From a virus, in the IMG/VR virus record IMGVR_UViG_3300021365_000135, positions 1 to 22,049 of that record: a stretch of DNA of 22,049 nt; one strand, given 5' to 3'. Positions 7,619 to 16,080 of this stretch are shown in pieces. The position numbers and the translations under genes are program-made. The notes under the pieces were generated by a model. That model was given only the letters and a program-made list of their open reading frames with translations. It was not told the origin of the DNA and ran no database searches. Position 1 is the first letter of the stretch. Every line of letters starts with the position of its first letter.

Positions 7619-7648
7619 ATTATACCAAAAAATCAGACCTGATGTCAA
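7619..7648 (-). promoter_or_regulatory. Consensus sigma70 promoter with extended -10, for the fibre unit
   Basis: Read on the minus strand, TTGACA (7643-7648), an 18-bp spacer and TATAAT (7619-7624) are both perfect hexamers. TGG directly before TATAAT adds the extended -10 TGn element. The site is in the only gene-free gap of about 90 bases in the window. Transcription should start near 7612, giving a leader of about 22 bases before the ATG at 7590. The match is to the bacterial housekeeping holoenzyme, so host polymerase would read the fibre genes without a phage factor. Confidence 0.85.
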
Positions 7649-7674
7649 GTATTATTTTTGCAATGTGAAATCAT

Positions 7675-7690
7675 TAAACCTTATGGTTTA
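7675..7690 (-). other. Small hairpin enclosing a stop codon
   Basis: On the minus strand TAAACC-ATAA-GGTTTA forms a perfect 6-bp stem with the stop codon of the 62-residue gene in the loop. No T-tract follows, so it is not a canonical terminator. It might modestly slow ribosomes or protect a 3' end, or be chance in AT-rich DNA. Confidence 0.3.
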
Positions 7691-7869
7691 GGATATTTAT
7701 CTTTTACTGCTTTTATAGCTAAATACCATTCGCCAGTTTTTGCTGTTTCTCCAAACTTGCCAGCATCTATGTCTCTCCATAATGCATCAAGCTGATCTCC
7801 TAAATAGGGAAAGTATTCCATTCTTTTTGTAACATGTGTTTGTCCGCTATATTCTAAATCTATATTCAT
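7681..7869 (-). CDS. Small tail-fibre-region protein (possible fibre assembly factor)
   Basis: This 62-residue protein contains YLGDQLDALWRDIDAGKF and EWYLAIKAVKDKYPKP. The GDQLDALW core and an ending in KYPKP recur in small proteins encoded beside tail-fibre genes of many phages, including some annotated as XkdW-like or fibre assembly proteins. It is mostly helical, soluble and has no catalytic motif. It overlaps the preceding gene by ATGA with an AAGGAAAA ribosome site. It is the last gene before the promoter-containing gap, so it may close the tip transcription unit. A chaperone for the fibres encoded just downstream is plausible but unproven. Confidence 0.65.
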   Translation of the reverse strand: MNIDLEYSGQTHVTKRMEYFPYLGDQLDALWRDIDAGKFGETAKTGEWYLAIKAVKDKYPKP

Positions 7870-8288
7870 AATATTTTCCTTTTGGCATAAACCATAAATA
7901 CTAGTTCAAAGTACTTATCTTTTGTAAATATGACTTTCCACTCTCCTGCTGTTGTTGCAGTTAAGGTAAGAGTACTACTTGCATCCATTGTTCCAGAAAT
8001 TACTCCACTAATATTAATACTTGTTCCTTCTGGAACATTTGAAAATGTAAATGCTTCGTCTACATTTTTCTCCATAGAGTCTAGGGATATTCCGAATGTT
8101 GATTTTAATACTACTCCATCTTCTGCATCATTTACATAGTAATGATCTGTAGGTGTATTGTCTACATCTACGACTAAAGTTGATAGTCCTGTTCCTTCCT
8201 GTGCTGAAATAGTTGCTGAATCGGCTTGTCCGTTTAACACCATTTCTATCTCTTTGTCAGAATTATAAAAAACTGTATACTGACTCAT
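7866..8288 (-). CDS. Hypothetical structural protein, beta-sandwich-like
   Basis: I do not recognise this 140-residue protein. It is acidic (D-rich: VVDVDNTPTDHYYVNDAEDG), without a signal peptide or membrane helix. Its second half resembles an Ig-like beta sandwich (FTFSNVPEGTSINISGVISG; STLTLTATTAGEWKVIFTKD) ending in a basic AKRKIL. Alternation of Gly/Thr turns with hydrophobic strands fits a small virion domain or a fibre accessory protein. It overlaps the gene before it and the gene after it by ATGA, so it is translated in step with cassette protein C and the small fibre-region protein downstream. A role in adsorption or fibre attachment is a guess from position only. Confidence 0.5.
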   Translation of the reverse strand: MSQYTVFYNSDKEIEMVLNGQADSATISAQEGTGLSTLVVDVDNTPTDHYYVNDAEDGVVLKSTFGISLDSMEKNVDEAFTFSNVPEGTSINISGVISGTMDASSTLTLTATTAGEWKVIFTKDKYFELVFMVYAKRKIL

Positions 8289-8881
8289 AAAAATACTCCT
8301 TTATCTGCTCCATCTGTTATTATATAAGCGTAATAAATATTTACGCCGTTAAATTTATTTTCTACTGTTGAACTAAAAGGGTTAGTGGAAGCTAATCCTT
8401 TTCCTCCATATTCCATACTAGCTAAATATAAATAAGTAGAATCTACTTCTCCTTTAATTCCATACCCAACTGAACTATTTGCATAATTATAGTTTTGAAA
8501 AGCTGCTTGAATCTGAGAAAACGTAGAAGATACGTGTCCCATGTTATATGTTCGTGCTGCTTTTGAACTTGAGAGATCTCCTCCGTAACTCCACCTTACA
8601 AATACAAGAGGAGCATAACTCAATCCATGTGTTATTCTAGTATTGTGAGAGGCTGAAGATGCTGCTGTATATATTGCTTTTGCACTATCAAAAGTAGAAT
8701 CTCCAGTAGTACGAGGGCTTAATATTCCTTGTCCGTATCCAACTACTTTGGGGCTTTCAATAGCATTTGAATCAAAAGCCATGCCCCCTGTTGTGGAAGT
8801 ACTTGTTACATCTACTCCGGGTTTTGAAACAAATAATCCAAAATTACTACCTCGTTTTCCAACAAGTAATCTTTTTGCCAT
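8285..8881 (-). CDS. Tail tip cassette protein C with shared MAKR N-terminus
   Basis: The third paralogue (198 residues) starts MAKRLLVGKRGSNFGLFVSK and continues PGVDVTST, again followed by an unrelated C-terminal part. That part contains HNTRITHGLSYAPLVFVRW, a form of the H-G-L-x-Y-x-P motif I recognise from beta-sandwich ends of several phage fibre and receptor-binding proteins. The C-terminus reads VNIYYAYIITDGADKGVFL. This motif is the best hint that the variable parts of the cassette are adhesin-like. The gene overlaps the preceding gene by one base and the following gene by ATGA. Function is inferred and no enzyme signature is seen. Confidence 0.6.
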   Translation of the reverse strand: MAKRLLVGKRGSNFGLFVSKPGVDVTSTSTTGGMAFDSNAIESPKVVGYGQGILSPRTTGDSTFDSAKAIYTAASSASHNTRITHGLSYAPLVFVRWSYGGDLSSSKAARTYNMGHVSSTFSQIQAAFQNYNYANSSVGYGIKGEVDSTYLYLASMEYGGKGLASTNPFSSTVENKFNGVNIYYAYIITDGADKGVFL

Positions 8882-9306
8882 TAGAATATATCTCCGATTG
8901 CTGCAAACTTATAATTCGAGGACTGATTGGTATTTGTTATTCCTGAATTACTAAAAGTTGCAGGTTTAGTTACTGTTGTACTTGTGGCGCCCCCAGTTGA
9001 AGTGGCAAGAGGCACATAGCCTGTACCTTCTGTTTGAAATATAACTAACTTACTATAATCATTTGCAGGAACTGAAATAGTAGGAGTTGCTGAAGCTCCG
9101 ACTCCCGTTATAGTTGCGGTATCAGCGGTTGTATTTGCACTTGTATTTCCTATGGGTGTAAATTGTAAATATTCATCAATACTTGAACTTGTAGAAAACA
9201 TTAATTTATCTTCATGTAAACTTGTATCACTTACATCATATCCTGCTTTTGATACAAATAATCCAAATTGACTTCCTCTTTTTCCCAATAAAACTCTTTT
9301 TGCCAT
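8881..9306 (-). CDS. Tail tip cassette protein B with shared MAKR N-terminus
   Basis: This 141-residue protein begins MAKRVLLGKRGSQFGLFVSK and continues AGYDVSD, closely matching the start of the next gene and more loosely that of the previous gene. After residue 30 it becomes Thr/Ser/Ala-rich with short beta strands (ATPTISVPANDYSKLVIFQ; GGATSTTVTKPATFS) and ends SNYKFAAIGDIF. It is the shortest of the three paralogues. It is separated by a single base from the preceding gene and overlaps the next by one base (TAATG), so the three are cotranslated. A virion protein at the tail tip is inferred from position. No enzymatic motif is visible. Confidence 0.6.
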   Translation of the reverse strand: MAKRVLLGKRGSQFGLFVSKAGYDVSDTSLHEDKLMFSTSSSIDEYLQFTPIGNTSANTTADTATITGVGASATPTISVPANDYSKLVIFQTEGTGYVPLATSTGGATSTTVTKPATFSNSGITNTNQSSNYKFAAIGDIF

Positions 9307-9307
9307 T

Positions 9308-10117
9308 TTAAAACCCCATATATGTTGAAGTCATATATCCATATCCACAAGGTATACGAAATACTCCTATTTTTATATTTGTTGGAGGATTACCACCCAT
9401 TCGTGATTTATCTAATGTATAAAACCAACTTTGTGAAGAGTCTCCATAAATAAATCTACTATTTAATGATTCTCCATTTGCTTTTCGATACTCGAGTCTT
9501 TTTCCATACCCTCCTGCTGTGTTTGAAGAATAGTTTTGATTAGCAGACGAACTAGGAGCAAAATATCTCATATTAGTTCCATGATCGGCTGCATTTGCTG
9601 TAAAAGTAACAGGAAATGCAGCATGTCGAGTACTATTAATAGGAGCTGGATTTCCTAAATTTGTATCTGCTTTTGAGTTAAATCCTAGCATATCTATTCT
9701 TTCTTGTATTCGTACATTTACAGTTCCTGCAGAAATTACAGAATCATCTGATAAAGTAGTAGTTCCAAATGCATCGGCTACTAAATTTGAAGTATTACTT
9801 CCACTATAATAACTTGTACTTCCTGTGTCATATTCTATACCCGTCCCATCTTGTAAATATAAAAATAAAGGATGATACTCATTTCCTGAAACATTTTCAG
9901 TATCCCCTGTGCCTCCACTTGTTGGTACAAAATTATTAAATCCAGCCGATGCTGTTGCACTACTAAACTTTCGAAAGTATCTGCCAAGTCCTGAATTTGT
10001 TGTGCTATCAAAAAGTAGATCTTTTCCTGATGCAGTTGTTACATCTACTCCTTTTCGTGATATTCGAAGTCCATAAACTCCTGTTGATATTTTTCCTAAT
10101 ATAACTCTTTTTGCCAT
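9308..10117 (-). CDS. Tail tip cassette protein A with shared MAKR N-terminus
   Basis: This 269-residue protein is the first of three tandem genes whose first 25 or so residues align (MAKRVILGKISTGVYGLRIS, then KGVDVTTAS). The remainder differs from the other two. It is Ser/Thr/Asn/Gly/Tyr-rich, beta-type, without a signal peptide or transmembrane helix. A possible receptor-facing end contains FIYGDSSQSWFYTLDKSRMG and CGYGYMTSTYMGF. Similar short N-termini recur in marine phage tail regions, to my knowledge without a firm function. The position directly after J and before the fibre unit suggests a virion component at the tail tip, with a constant docking segment and a variable binding part. 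That role is inference. Start and stop overlap by TAATG with J. Confidence 0.6.
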   Translation of the reverse strand: MAKRVILGKISTGVYGLRISRKGVDVTTASGKDLLFDSTTNSGLGRYFRKFSSATASAGFNNFVPTSGGTGDTENVSGNEYHPLFLYLQDGTGIEYDTGSTSYYSGSNTSNLVADAFGTTTLSDDSVISAGTVNVRIQERIDMLGFNSKADTNLGNPAPINSTRHAAFPVTFTANAADHGTNMRYFAPSSSANQNYSSNTAGGYGKRLEYRKANGESLNSRFIYGDSSQSWFYTLDKSRMGGNPPTNIKIGVFRIPCGYGYMTSTYMGF

Positions 10118-13100
10118 TATGTATTATCCGCTATTATTATGTTTGCATTTGCAGCGCTTAGTTCAATGTAGTTTGTTGAAGATGCGCTCGATATTCCAAG
10201 AAAAATGTTTCCTGAACTTATAAATGTAAGAGAGTTAGTGAAAGCTCCTTTAAGTTGATCTTTTTCATCTTTATTTGCTACACTTCCAAGTCCTACATTG
10301 TCTGCAGTTGTTCCTGCTCGTATGGCAGCAGTTGAATCTGTATTTGCTCCTAATGCACTTGCTGAAACTGTTCCACCGCCTCCTCCGCTTAATACACCAC
10401 TCGAACTTATTGAAATACTACTATTTGTTAAAGTTGCAATACTTGTTAAACCTGTTCCACCTTTTGATGCTGGTAAAGTATTGCTTCCTATTAAAGTGCC
10501 ATCAAGTTCAATGGCTCCTGCCGCTATCTTTGCTGCAGTGATTGTATTTGCTGATAGTCTGTCGGCATCAATAGTTCCTGTTGTTATTTTTCCACCGTCA
10601 ATCGTAGTAGTATTATTATTAATAATATCTGCTGGATCATACCCTGTTATCGCACCACTGCTTCCACTTGTGAATGTTACAAGTCCACTAAATCCAATAC
10701 CTTGTTGAGACGCTTGGAAAGTCAAATTACTTCCCGATGCTGTGTCTCCGCCTGCTGTATTTTCTTTTGCAACAAAGTATGAATACCAATATTTATTTGC
10801 ATTTCCTGCTGCAAAGGTTGGTGGAGTTGTTGCCCACCCACTCGTAAGTCCTGAAAAACTATTTGTACTAAAAGTATAACTCGAGGCAGAAGGAGTGGCA
10901 GGTGCACTTGATGAACTTGCTTGATGATATACAAAATGCGTAAGAGTCTTTGGACCATCTGCTCCATCTGCTCCTACGACTCCTGCTGTAAGTGAGTATA
11001 TTATTTCGAAAGTGTAGACAGTTCCTGAACTTGTTATAACTTTTGCAATAATAGTATCTTTTACAACATCTGGTTTAAAACTTTGTTTAAATATAGAAGT
11101 TCCAGAGTATGCTCTTGGTACAACTGTATCTAACTCTAGTGAAGTATCAGATGTTATTCTATTGATTCTTGCCATAAAGCGAGTAGAACCCGCAGCTCCA
11201 ACAATAAATAAATCTCCTACATTATAATCACTCAAGAAAGAAGTACTTGAACCTGTTACAGTTCCTTCTTCGTTTTCGATAGTTACAGTACCTGAAGCAC
11301 TTGATATGCCTGCATTTGCTGCTCCGACTTCTGCAAAGTATTCAAAATTAAAAGCATTTCCATCAGCATCTTGTGCTGCTGTATCAGTTTTTAGCTCTAC
11401 TGCTTTTAGATGATCCGAAGTTGCATCTGCATCAAATAATAAGTATGCTTCTGCACTTGCTCCCATTCCTGAAAACGCTTGCTGTGTATTTCCTGTACCT
11501 GTGCCAGAGAGTATAAATTCTTCTTCGTTTCTAGAAAAGAAAGTATAAGTAGACGAACTAATTGTTGCGACTCCACTACTTGAATCAATACTAAGTCCTG
11601 CATTGAGTGAGCCACCTGGAAATAGTCTTCCGATTTGTGTTGGACTTGGTAATGCTTGTTGATTACCTACCTCAATAGATTTTTGAACAACTGCAGAATT
11701 CATTCCTGAAGTATTTATTGTTTTTATTCTTACAGTAAATAGCCCATATCTTGATATTGGTATATCAATAAAATTTGTATCTTTTGTAGCGATTATTTTT
11801 TCAAATACAGGTCTAGAATTTACATTGTGTCTAATTTCATAGTGTGATAGATGTTCATAAATAGAGTTAACAGCACTCCCCGAGTTATCTGTTCTTATGC
11901 TAGTAGGATGTTGCCATTGGACTCGTAGTATTTTTGGAGTTCCTGTTACTGCTGTATCATCTTCTACATTAGGGTTAACATCTTGCTTTAAAGATAGAGT
12001 AAGAGATTTTGGTACAGGAACTTCATCTTGGTAAGAAGGTAGAGATTTAATGTTATTTGCCTCAGGTTCAAGTACATATCCTCTGTCTACTAAATCAAAT
12101 TTTCTTGAATCATATTTAATCGCAGTAATTGCAAATTTTACAGACTCTTGTTGATTAACTCCTGTTACAACATATTGTTGTGCTGAGCCTGCAAGTAATT
12201 CTCCTGAACTATTAAACTCTCTAATCGCCCAGGACATATCTTGAGCTGGAGCACTACTAAAAGCGCTAGACACCTGTACAGCAGTTACTGAGCTGCCCGT
12301 ACTTGAAATTGTTTTTGTTTCTACTCGACTATTTGGATTCCATGATAATACAAGAGGGTTACCGCTATCATCTACAGCATTTGCTACTTCTGCATCTGTG
12401 TCTAACGTTACTAATGAACCTCCGACAGTTGCAGATGGAATATAGTCGCCTCTTGCATAAGATACACTATTAATTGTAGCACTGTCTTGGGCTAAAAATG
12501 CTCCTCCTGAAGGAAAAACTACAGATAGCTTGAAAGTATTTCCACTTGATAAGTCTACTGCACTATCAATATTTATAGTAGTAGTAGTATTACTTTCTGA
12601 AGTTCTACCACTAAATCGAAGACGATCTCTGTCTCCATCCTGTACAAATATTACATCTCCTGGTTTTAGAAATCCACCGTTTAATCCTGTTTCAAAACTA
12701 ACTCCTTCTGTTTCAAATATCTCTGAAAGTAAATGCCATTTTCCAAATCTAAATGCTTGTCCTTTTGAAGTACACCCAAAAGCTACTACATCCTTTGATA
12801 CAACTCTAGAGGTTTCAATAATATTATTTGTGTCCTCTACAACCTCTACTGCTCTCTTATACATTGATTCTGGATCATTCCAAGTAACTCTAATTTGATT
12901 ACTTCTATATTCTTGTTTTGATGAGGTATATTGAAATTTTCCTCCAATTACATTTGCTTTTGAAAATGTATATACAGGAGTTTGAAACTTATTTTGTGAA
13001 AACTGAATCTGTCCATCTAGCCAGTACATCATGCCTCTAAATACACTTGTAACATCTTTTAAAACTTTCAAAGCATCTTTTGCTTGAGATAAATATAAGT

Positions 13101-14985
13101 TACACGTAAATCTTGGTTCTGTTCCTCCTTGTCCATCACTAACTAATTCATCACAATATTTTGCAATTCTAAATAACTCATATTTATCAATTTCTGAGGA
13201 ATTTATATATTTTCCAATACCATATCTATCATTAGTTACTAAATCATAGAATACCCAAGCTGGATTATCTGAGTAAACAGGCTCATGATTAACATGAGTT
13301 GGAGAGGTAAATGTTTCTTTATCGCCTCTAAAATTACCGTCCCATTGTTGATATGTTCCACCTGAATCTGCACCTGTTGTTACATTTCTGTCATAGTCTG
13401 CAAGACTTCTGTTTCCTTCTTGTCGTGGGAAATAATTTGTAGGTACTTGAATAAGTCTTCCTTGTACATGATATCCTCGAACAGGTAAACTACCAAAAGA
13501 TTGCGCATCAAATATTACTGCTGCATATGCCGAAAGAGGATAAGATAATTTGTCTTCTAATACTGCTTCAATAGATTGTAGAGTACAAGGGTTATTATGA
13601 TCATAGTCGCCATGCCTTGCATTAGTTGGATTAACTCGTTCGATTTTTACTTGAAAATCTGTAAAAGGTTGAAATTCTTGTAAATCAATAGTAAAAGTTT
13701 CAATAAAAGGAGCTTTAGTCTCTGCTTCAACAAAACCAGTATTTTTACCTCCAGCTCTACCATTAAAATTAGAAGTTTTTTTACCGCTTGCTCTACCTTG
13801 TATCTGAGCATCTGTTGGTCCAAAAATTAAAGTTTCTGTAAACGAACCATCTCCTGCTCTCTTATAACCTAAGAATATTCGAAGCTCTACATGAGCAGAA
13901 GCTTCATCTCCCGAACTTTTTTTGTTTGCAAGCATCAAAGGAAATTTAAAAGTAAGTTTTAATTTATCAATTTCAGATTGATTAGTTATACCCATTGTAG
14001 TGGCTGAAATTGTAATAGGAGATGCTGTTGCATTGCCAGATGCTGTAGTATATCCTCCACTATTAACATTACTCTGTGAGCCTGTTAAAGAAGATAGATC
14101 GGTTTGTTGTATTTCTGTATTTGCTCCATATACTATTGAGCCACTACCAATTCCTGGAAAATTTTGAAGATACGGTTGACTTCTATATCCATTCATAAAT
14201 GCATACTGAAAAGAGCCATGATTGTAGATAGGTGCAGAGTTTATATCTGATCTAGGAGTAGTAGTAAAAGCTGTAACATTTGCAACATCTCTAGCATCTG
14301 TTCCTCTAGAGGCGATATTAGATATTACTGCTGTTGTAGAATTTGTTATTGATGCTATTTTTCCTACTTTATCTATAGCAGCAGTTACATTTGATACAGA
14401 AGCCCCTGCTGGAATATCTACATCTATAGAGGTCGCAGAATTAAACTTTATAATTCTAGCAACAAGAGTGCCTCCGTTTGCTCCAGCTCCAGGAATTCTT
14501 ATTTTTTCGGACATGCCATCAAGTAATCCACTGATATGAACATCATTTGAATTGAAAAAACTTGAACCTGCTGTTACTCTTGTACTACCTGCAGTTGTAC
14601 TGATTCCACTTGCTAATTGTTTTTTTGCTCCTACTATAGTTATAAATCTATCGCCATCTGTAGTTGCTAAACCTGTAAACATACTATTAAAGTTATCTAC
14701 AATAGTTAGTGAGCTTGCTGTAAAAGTTGCATCTTTTGTTTCTGCAATATTATTTTTAACTCCAGTTGATCCGATGGTTGCAGGAGTTTGATTTAAATAA
14801 ATGGAGTCTGTGCCTGCTACAAGCCCTTTTATAGGTCCTTCAGAAATAAGATCATATATTACTGCTGTTTGATACTCATTGGGACTATTTGTAATATTTG
14901 AACTAAAACTACCTTGAGTTAGTCCTCCTGCAGTTGTTCCGCTACCCTGTGTGGCATTTATTATATTTTGTAAAAAACTACTCAT
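10117..14985 (-). CDS. Central tail tip/host specificity protein, lambda J-like
   Basis: At 1622 residues this is longer than lambda J (1132). The N-terminal part has the J signature near residues 36-65 (NEYQTAVIYDLISEGPIKGL). The most conserved core, about residues 575-665, contains NPAWVFYDLVTNDRYGIGKY, ELFRIAKYCDELV and YWLDGQIQF. Residues about 1000-1105 look like a fibronectin III domain (LRVQWQHP; HYEIRH; FTVRIKTINTSGMNS). The extra C-terminal 500 residues are fibre-like: a GADGADG stretch near 1338, then TIDGGKITTGTIDADRLSAN and TITAAKIAAGAI near 1465-1492, and a Gly-rich linker before a beta-rich end. In lambda the J C-terminus contacts the host receptor, so receptor choice probably lies after about residue 1100. 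It is followed by the cassette genes with a TAATG overlap. Confidence 0.92.
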   Translation of the reverse strand: MSSFLQNIINATQGSGTTAGGLTQGSFSSNITNSPNEYQTAVIYDLISEGPIKGLVAGTDSIYLNQTPATIGSTGVKNNIAETKDATFTASSLTIVDNFNSMFTGLATTDGDRFITIVGAKKQLASGISTTAGSTRVTAGSSFFNSNDVHISGLLDGMSEKIRIPGAGANGGTLVARIIKFNSATSIDVDIPAGASVSNVTAAIDKVGKIASITNSTTAVISNIASRGTDARDVANVTAFTTTPRSDINSAPIYNHGSFQYAFMNGYRSQPYLQNFPGIGSGSIVYGANTEIQQTDLSSLTGSQSNVNSGGYTTASGNATASPITISATTMGITNQSEIDKLKLTFKFPLMLANKKSSGDEASAHVELRIFLGYKRAGDGSFTETLIFGPTDAQIQGRASGKKTSNFNGRAGGKNTGFVEAETKAPFIETFTIDLQEFQPFTDFQVKIERVNPTNARHGDYDHNNPCTLQSIEAVLEDKLSYPLSAYAAVIFDAQSFGSLPVRGYHVQGRLIQVPTNYFPRQEGNRSLADYDRNVTTGADSGGTYQQWDGNFRGDKETFTSPTHVNHEPVYSDNPAWVFYDLVTNDRYGIGKYINSSEIDKYELFRIAKYCDELVSDGQGGTEPRFTCNLYLSQAKDALKVLKDVTSVFRGMMYWLDGQIQFSQNKFQTPVYTFSKANVIGGKFQYTSSKQEYRSNQIRVTWNDPESMYKRAVEVVEDTNNIIETSRVVSKDVVAFGCTSKGQAFRFGKWHLLSEIFETEGVSFETGLNGGFLKPGDVIFVQDGDRDRLRFSGRTSESNTTTTINIDSAVDLSSGNTFKLSVVFPSGGAFLAQDSATINSVSYARGDYIPSATVGGSLVTLDTDAEVANAVDDSGNPLVLSWNPNSRVETKTISSTGSSVTAVQVSSAFSSAPAQDMSWAIREFNSSGELLAGSAQQYVVTGVNQQESVKFAITAIKYDSRKFDLVDRGYVLEPEANNIKSLPSYQDEVPVPKSLTLSLKQDVNPNVEDDTAVTGTPKILRVQWQHPTSIRTDNSGSAVNSIYEHLSHYEIRHNVNSRPVFEKIIATKDTNFIDIPISRYGLFTVRIKTINTSGMNSAVVQKSIEVGNQQALPSPTQIGRLFPGGSLNAGLSIDSSSGVATISSSTYTFFSRNEEEFILSGTGTGNTQQAFSGMGASAEAYLLFDADATSDHLKAVELKTDTAAQDADGNAFNFEYFAEVGAANAGISSASGTVTIENEEGTVTGSSTSFLSDYNVGDLFIVGAAGSTRFMARINRITSDTSLELDTVVPRAYSGTSIFKQSFKPDVVKDTIIAKVITSSGTVYTFEIIYSLTAGVVGADGADGPKTLTHFVYHQASSSSAPATPSASSYTFSTNSFSGLTSGWATTPPTFAAGNANKYWYSYFVAKENTAGGDTASGSNLTFQASQQGIGFSGLVTFTSGSSGAITGYDPADIINNNTTTIDGGKITTGTIDADRLSANTITAAKIAAGAIELDGTLIGSNTLPASKGGTGLTSIATLTNSSISISSSGVLSGGGGGTVSASALGANTDSTAAIRAGTTADNVGLGSVANKDEKDQLKGAFTNSLTFISSGNIFLGISSASSTNYIELSAANANIIIADNT

Positions 14986-15773
14986 TTCTTTTGTCCTGAC
15001 GCTCCATTTCCGCCTCCACCTGCTTGATTATGTCCATCGGTATCTTGACCGTAGTCTCCCCATGATCCTGGAGGAGATGAATCATCTGGCTCAACAAGTG
15101 TATATCCTGTTTGTTCAAAATTTACTCTGTTTGGTATAAAACCAAAATTTGTGATTGCTCCACCTACAATTAGTTCTCCATACAATAAAGGTACAGGAAC
15201 TCCTTGTTTTGTGTTGTTTTGTGGTCCATCAAATAAATAACTTTCTCCTGCTTCAGAGGGGCTATCGGGAGTAAAATATCCTGTAACACCTGACATCGCT
15301 AAACCTGCTCCTAATAATTGCGTACCAGCTGCGGCAATTTCTCCATAAGTTGTTAATTGAGTAGTTGATATTTCAACGGTTCCTCCCCCTGTAGCGGACA
15401 TGTTAAGAGTTCCTGAAGTTGTTTCTGTAAAAGGTCCTCCTAGATTCATAATAAAATCATATCCATACATAAAGAGTACAATACCTACAATTACTTTAAT
15501 TACATCACTTGCACCCGCACCAGCAGCTTTTGGAGTAATAACTATAGTATCTTTTGGATGTTCTAGCATTACTGCGAAACCATCCTCAACTAAATCAGCA
15601 CCATTTAAGATATCAAAATCTATACCTTTTTCTGCACATTTTAGTAAATAAGATTTGAAGCCTTCTGTTTGACACTCAATAAGTTTAAAAATATCACGAA
15701 AATTCTTGACATTCATATGCCAGTCAGTGCCAAACTTTTCTCCGAGTTCTCCCATTAACTTAACGTGGGTCAT
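14982..15773 (-). CDS. Tail assembly protein, lambda I-like
   Basis: This 263-residue protein matches the lambda I layout: an N-terminal ubiquitin-like (beta-grasp) domain over about residues 1-85, the phrase ITPKAAGAGASDVIKVIVG, and a hydrophobic segment at about 88-112 (VIVGIVLFMYGYDFIM). A C-terminal domain then carries LFDGPQNNTKQGVPVPLLYG and ELIVGGAITNFG, the family's most recognisable stretch. The last 30 residues are Gly/Asn-rich and look disordered. Lambda I acts with J and K at the first step of tail-tip assembly. The ATG at 15773 lies inside the end of K and has a good AAGGAG site nine bases upstream, which supports this start. It overlaps J by ATGA. Confidence 0.9.
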   Translation of the reverse strand: MTHVKLMGELGEKFGTDWHMNVKNFRDIFKLIECQTEGFKSYLLKCAEKGIDFDILNGADLVEDGFAVMLEHPKDTIVITPKAAGAGASDVIKVIVGIVLFMYGYDFIMNLGGPFTETTSGTLNMSATGGGTVEISTTQLTTYGEIAAAGTQLLGAGLAMSGVTGYFTPDSPSEAGESYLFDGPQNNTKQGVPVPLLYGELIVGGAITNFGFIPNRVNFEQTGYTLVEPDDSSPPGSWGDYGQDTDGHNQAGGGGNGASGQKK

Positions 15774-16080
15774 ATATTTCTACTCCTTTATCTGGGTATG
15801 ATACAATTAAATATGGTATCTGCAATGCTTTTGACATATCTTTGTCATGCTTGCTTGGATGACAATTTTGCATATAGTGACTATGGACTATATATTTTAT
15901 TTTAGAAATTAACTGATACTTGCCTAAAACTTTTCCGTCAATTTCAAATTGATTTTCTTCTGTGGATATATTCTCACAAGGAATATATTTTTCTTCGTTA
16001 TTTTCCTCAACAATAAGTCCACACATTTCACGAGGTGCTTCGGTAGCTGCCTGAGCAAATATTTCATCGAGAAATTTCAT
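15760..16080 (-). CDS. Tail tip JAMM/MPN+ metallopeptidase, lambda K N-terminal-like
   Basis: This 106-residue protein has a complete JAMM zinc-protease motif: Glu18 (PREMCGLIV), then H66-x-H68-x7-S76-x2-D79. Lambda K has two domains, an N-terminal JAMM peptidase and a C-terminal NlpC/P60 cell-wall hydrolase. Here only the first is present and the gene stops where the NlpC/P60 part would begin. The likely role is processing of a tail or host protein during tip assembly or infection. It overlaps L by ATGA and I by 14 bases, so the K-I order is preserved. The upstream ribosome site is poor, and expression probably depends on coupling to L. Confidence 0.88.
   Translation of the reverse strand: MKFLDEIFAQAATEAPREMCGLIVEENNEEKYIPCENISTEENQFEIDGKVLGKYQLISKIKYIVHSHYMQNCHPSKHDKDMSKALQIPYLIVSYPDKGVEIYDPR

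Noticed and set aside
4113-10117. Diversity-generating retroelement (variable repeats plus reverse transcriptase)
   Set aside because: No reverse transcriptase, template repeat or accessory gene was seen; diversity is at the level of whole modules.
10722-11615. Two short minus-strand frames inside the J gene
   Set aside because: They overlap J in another frame, are Gln/Leu-rich low-complexity shadows and have no start signal.
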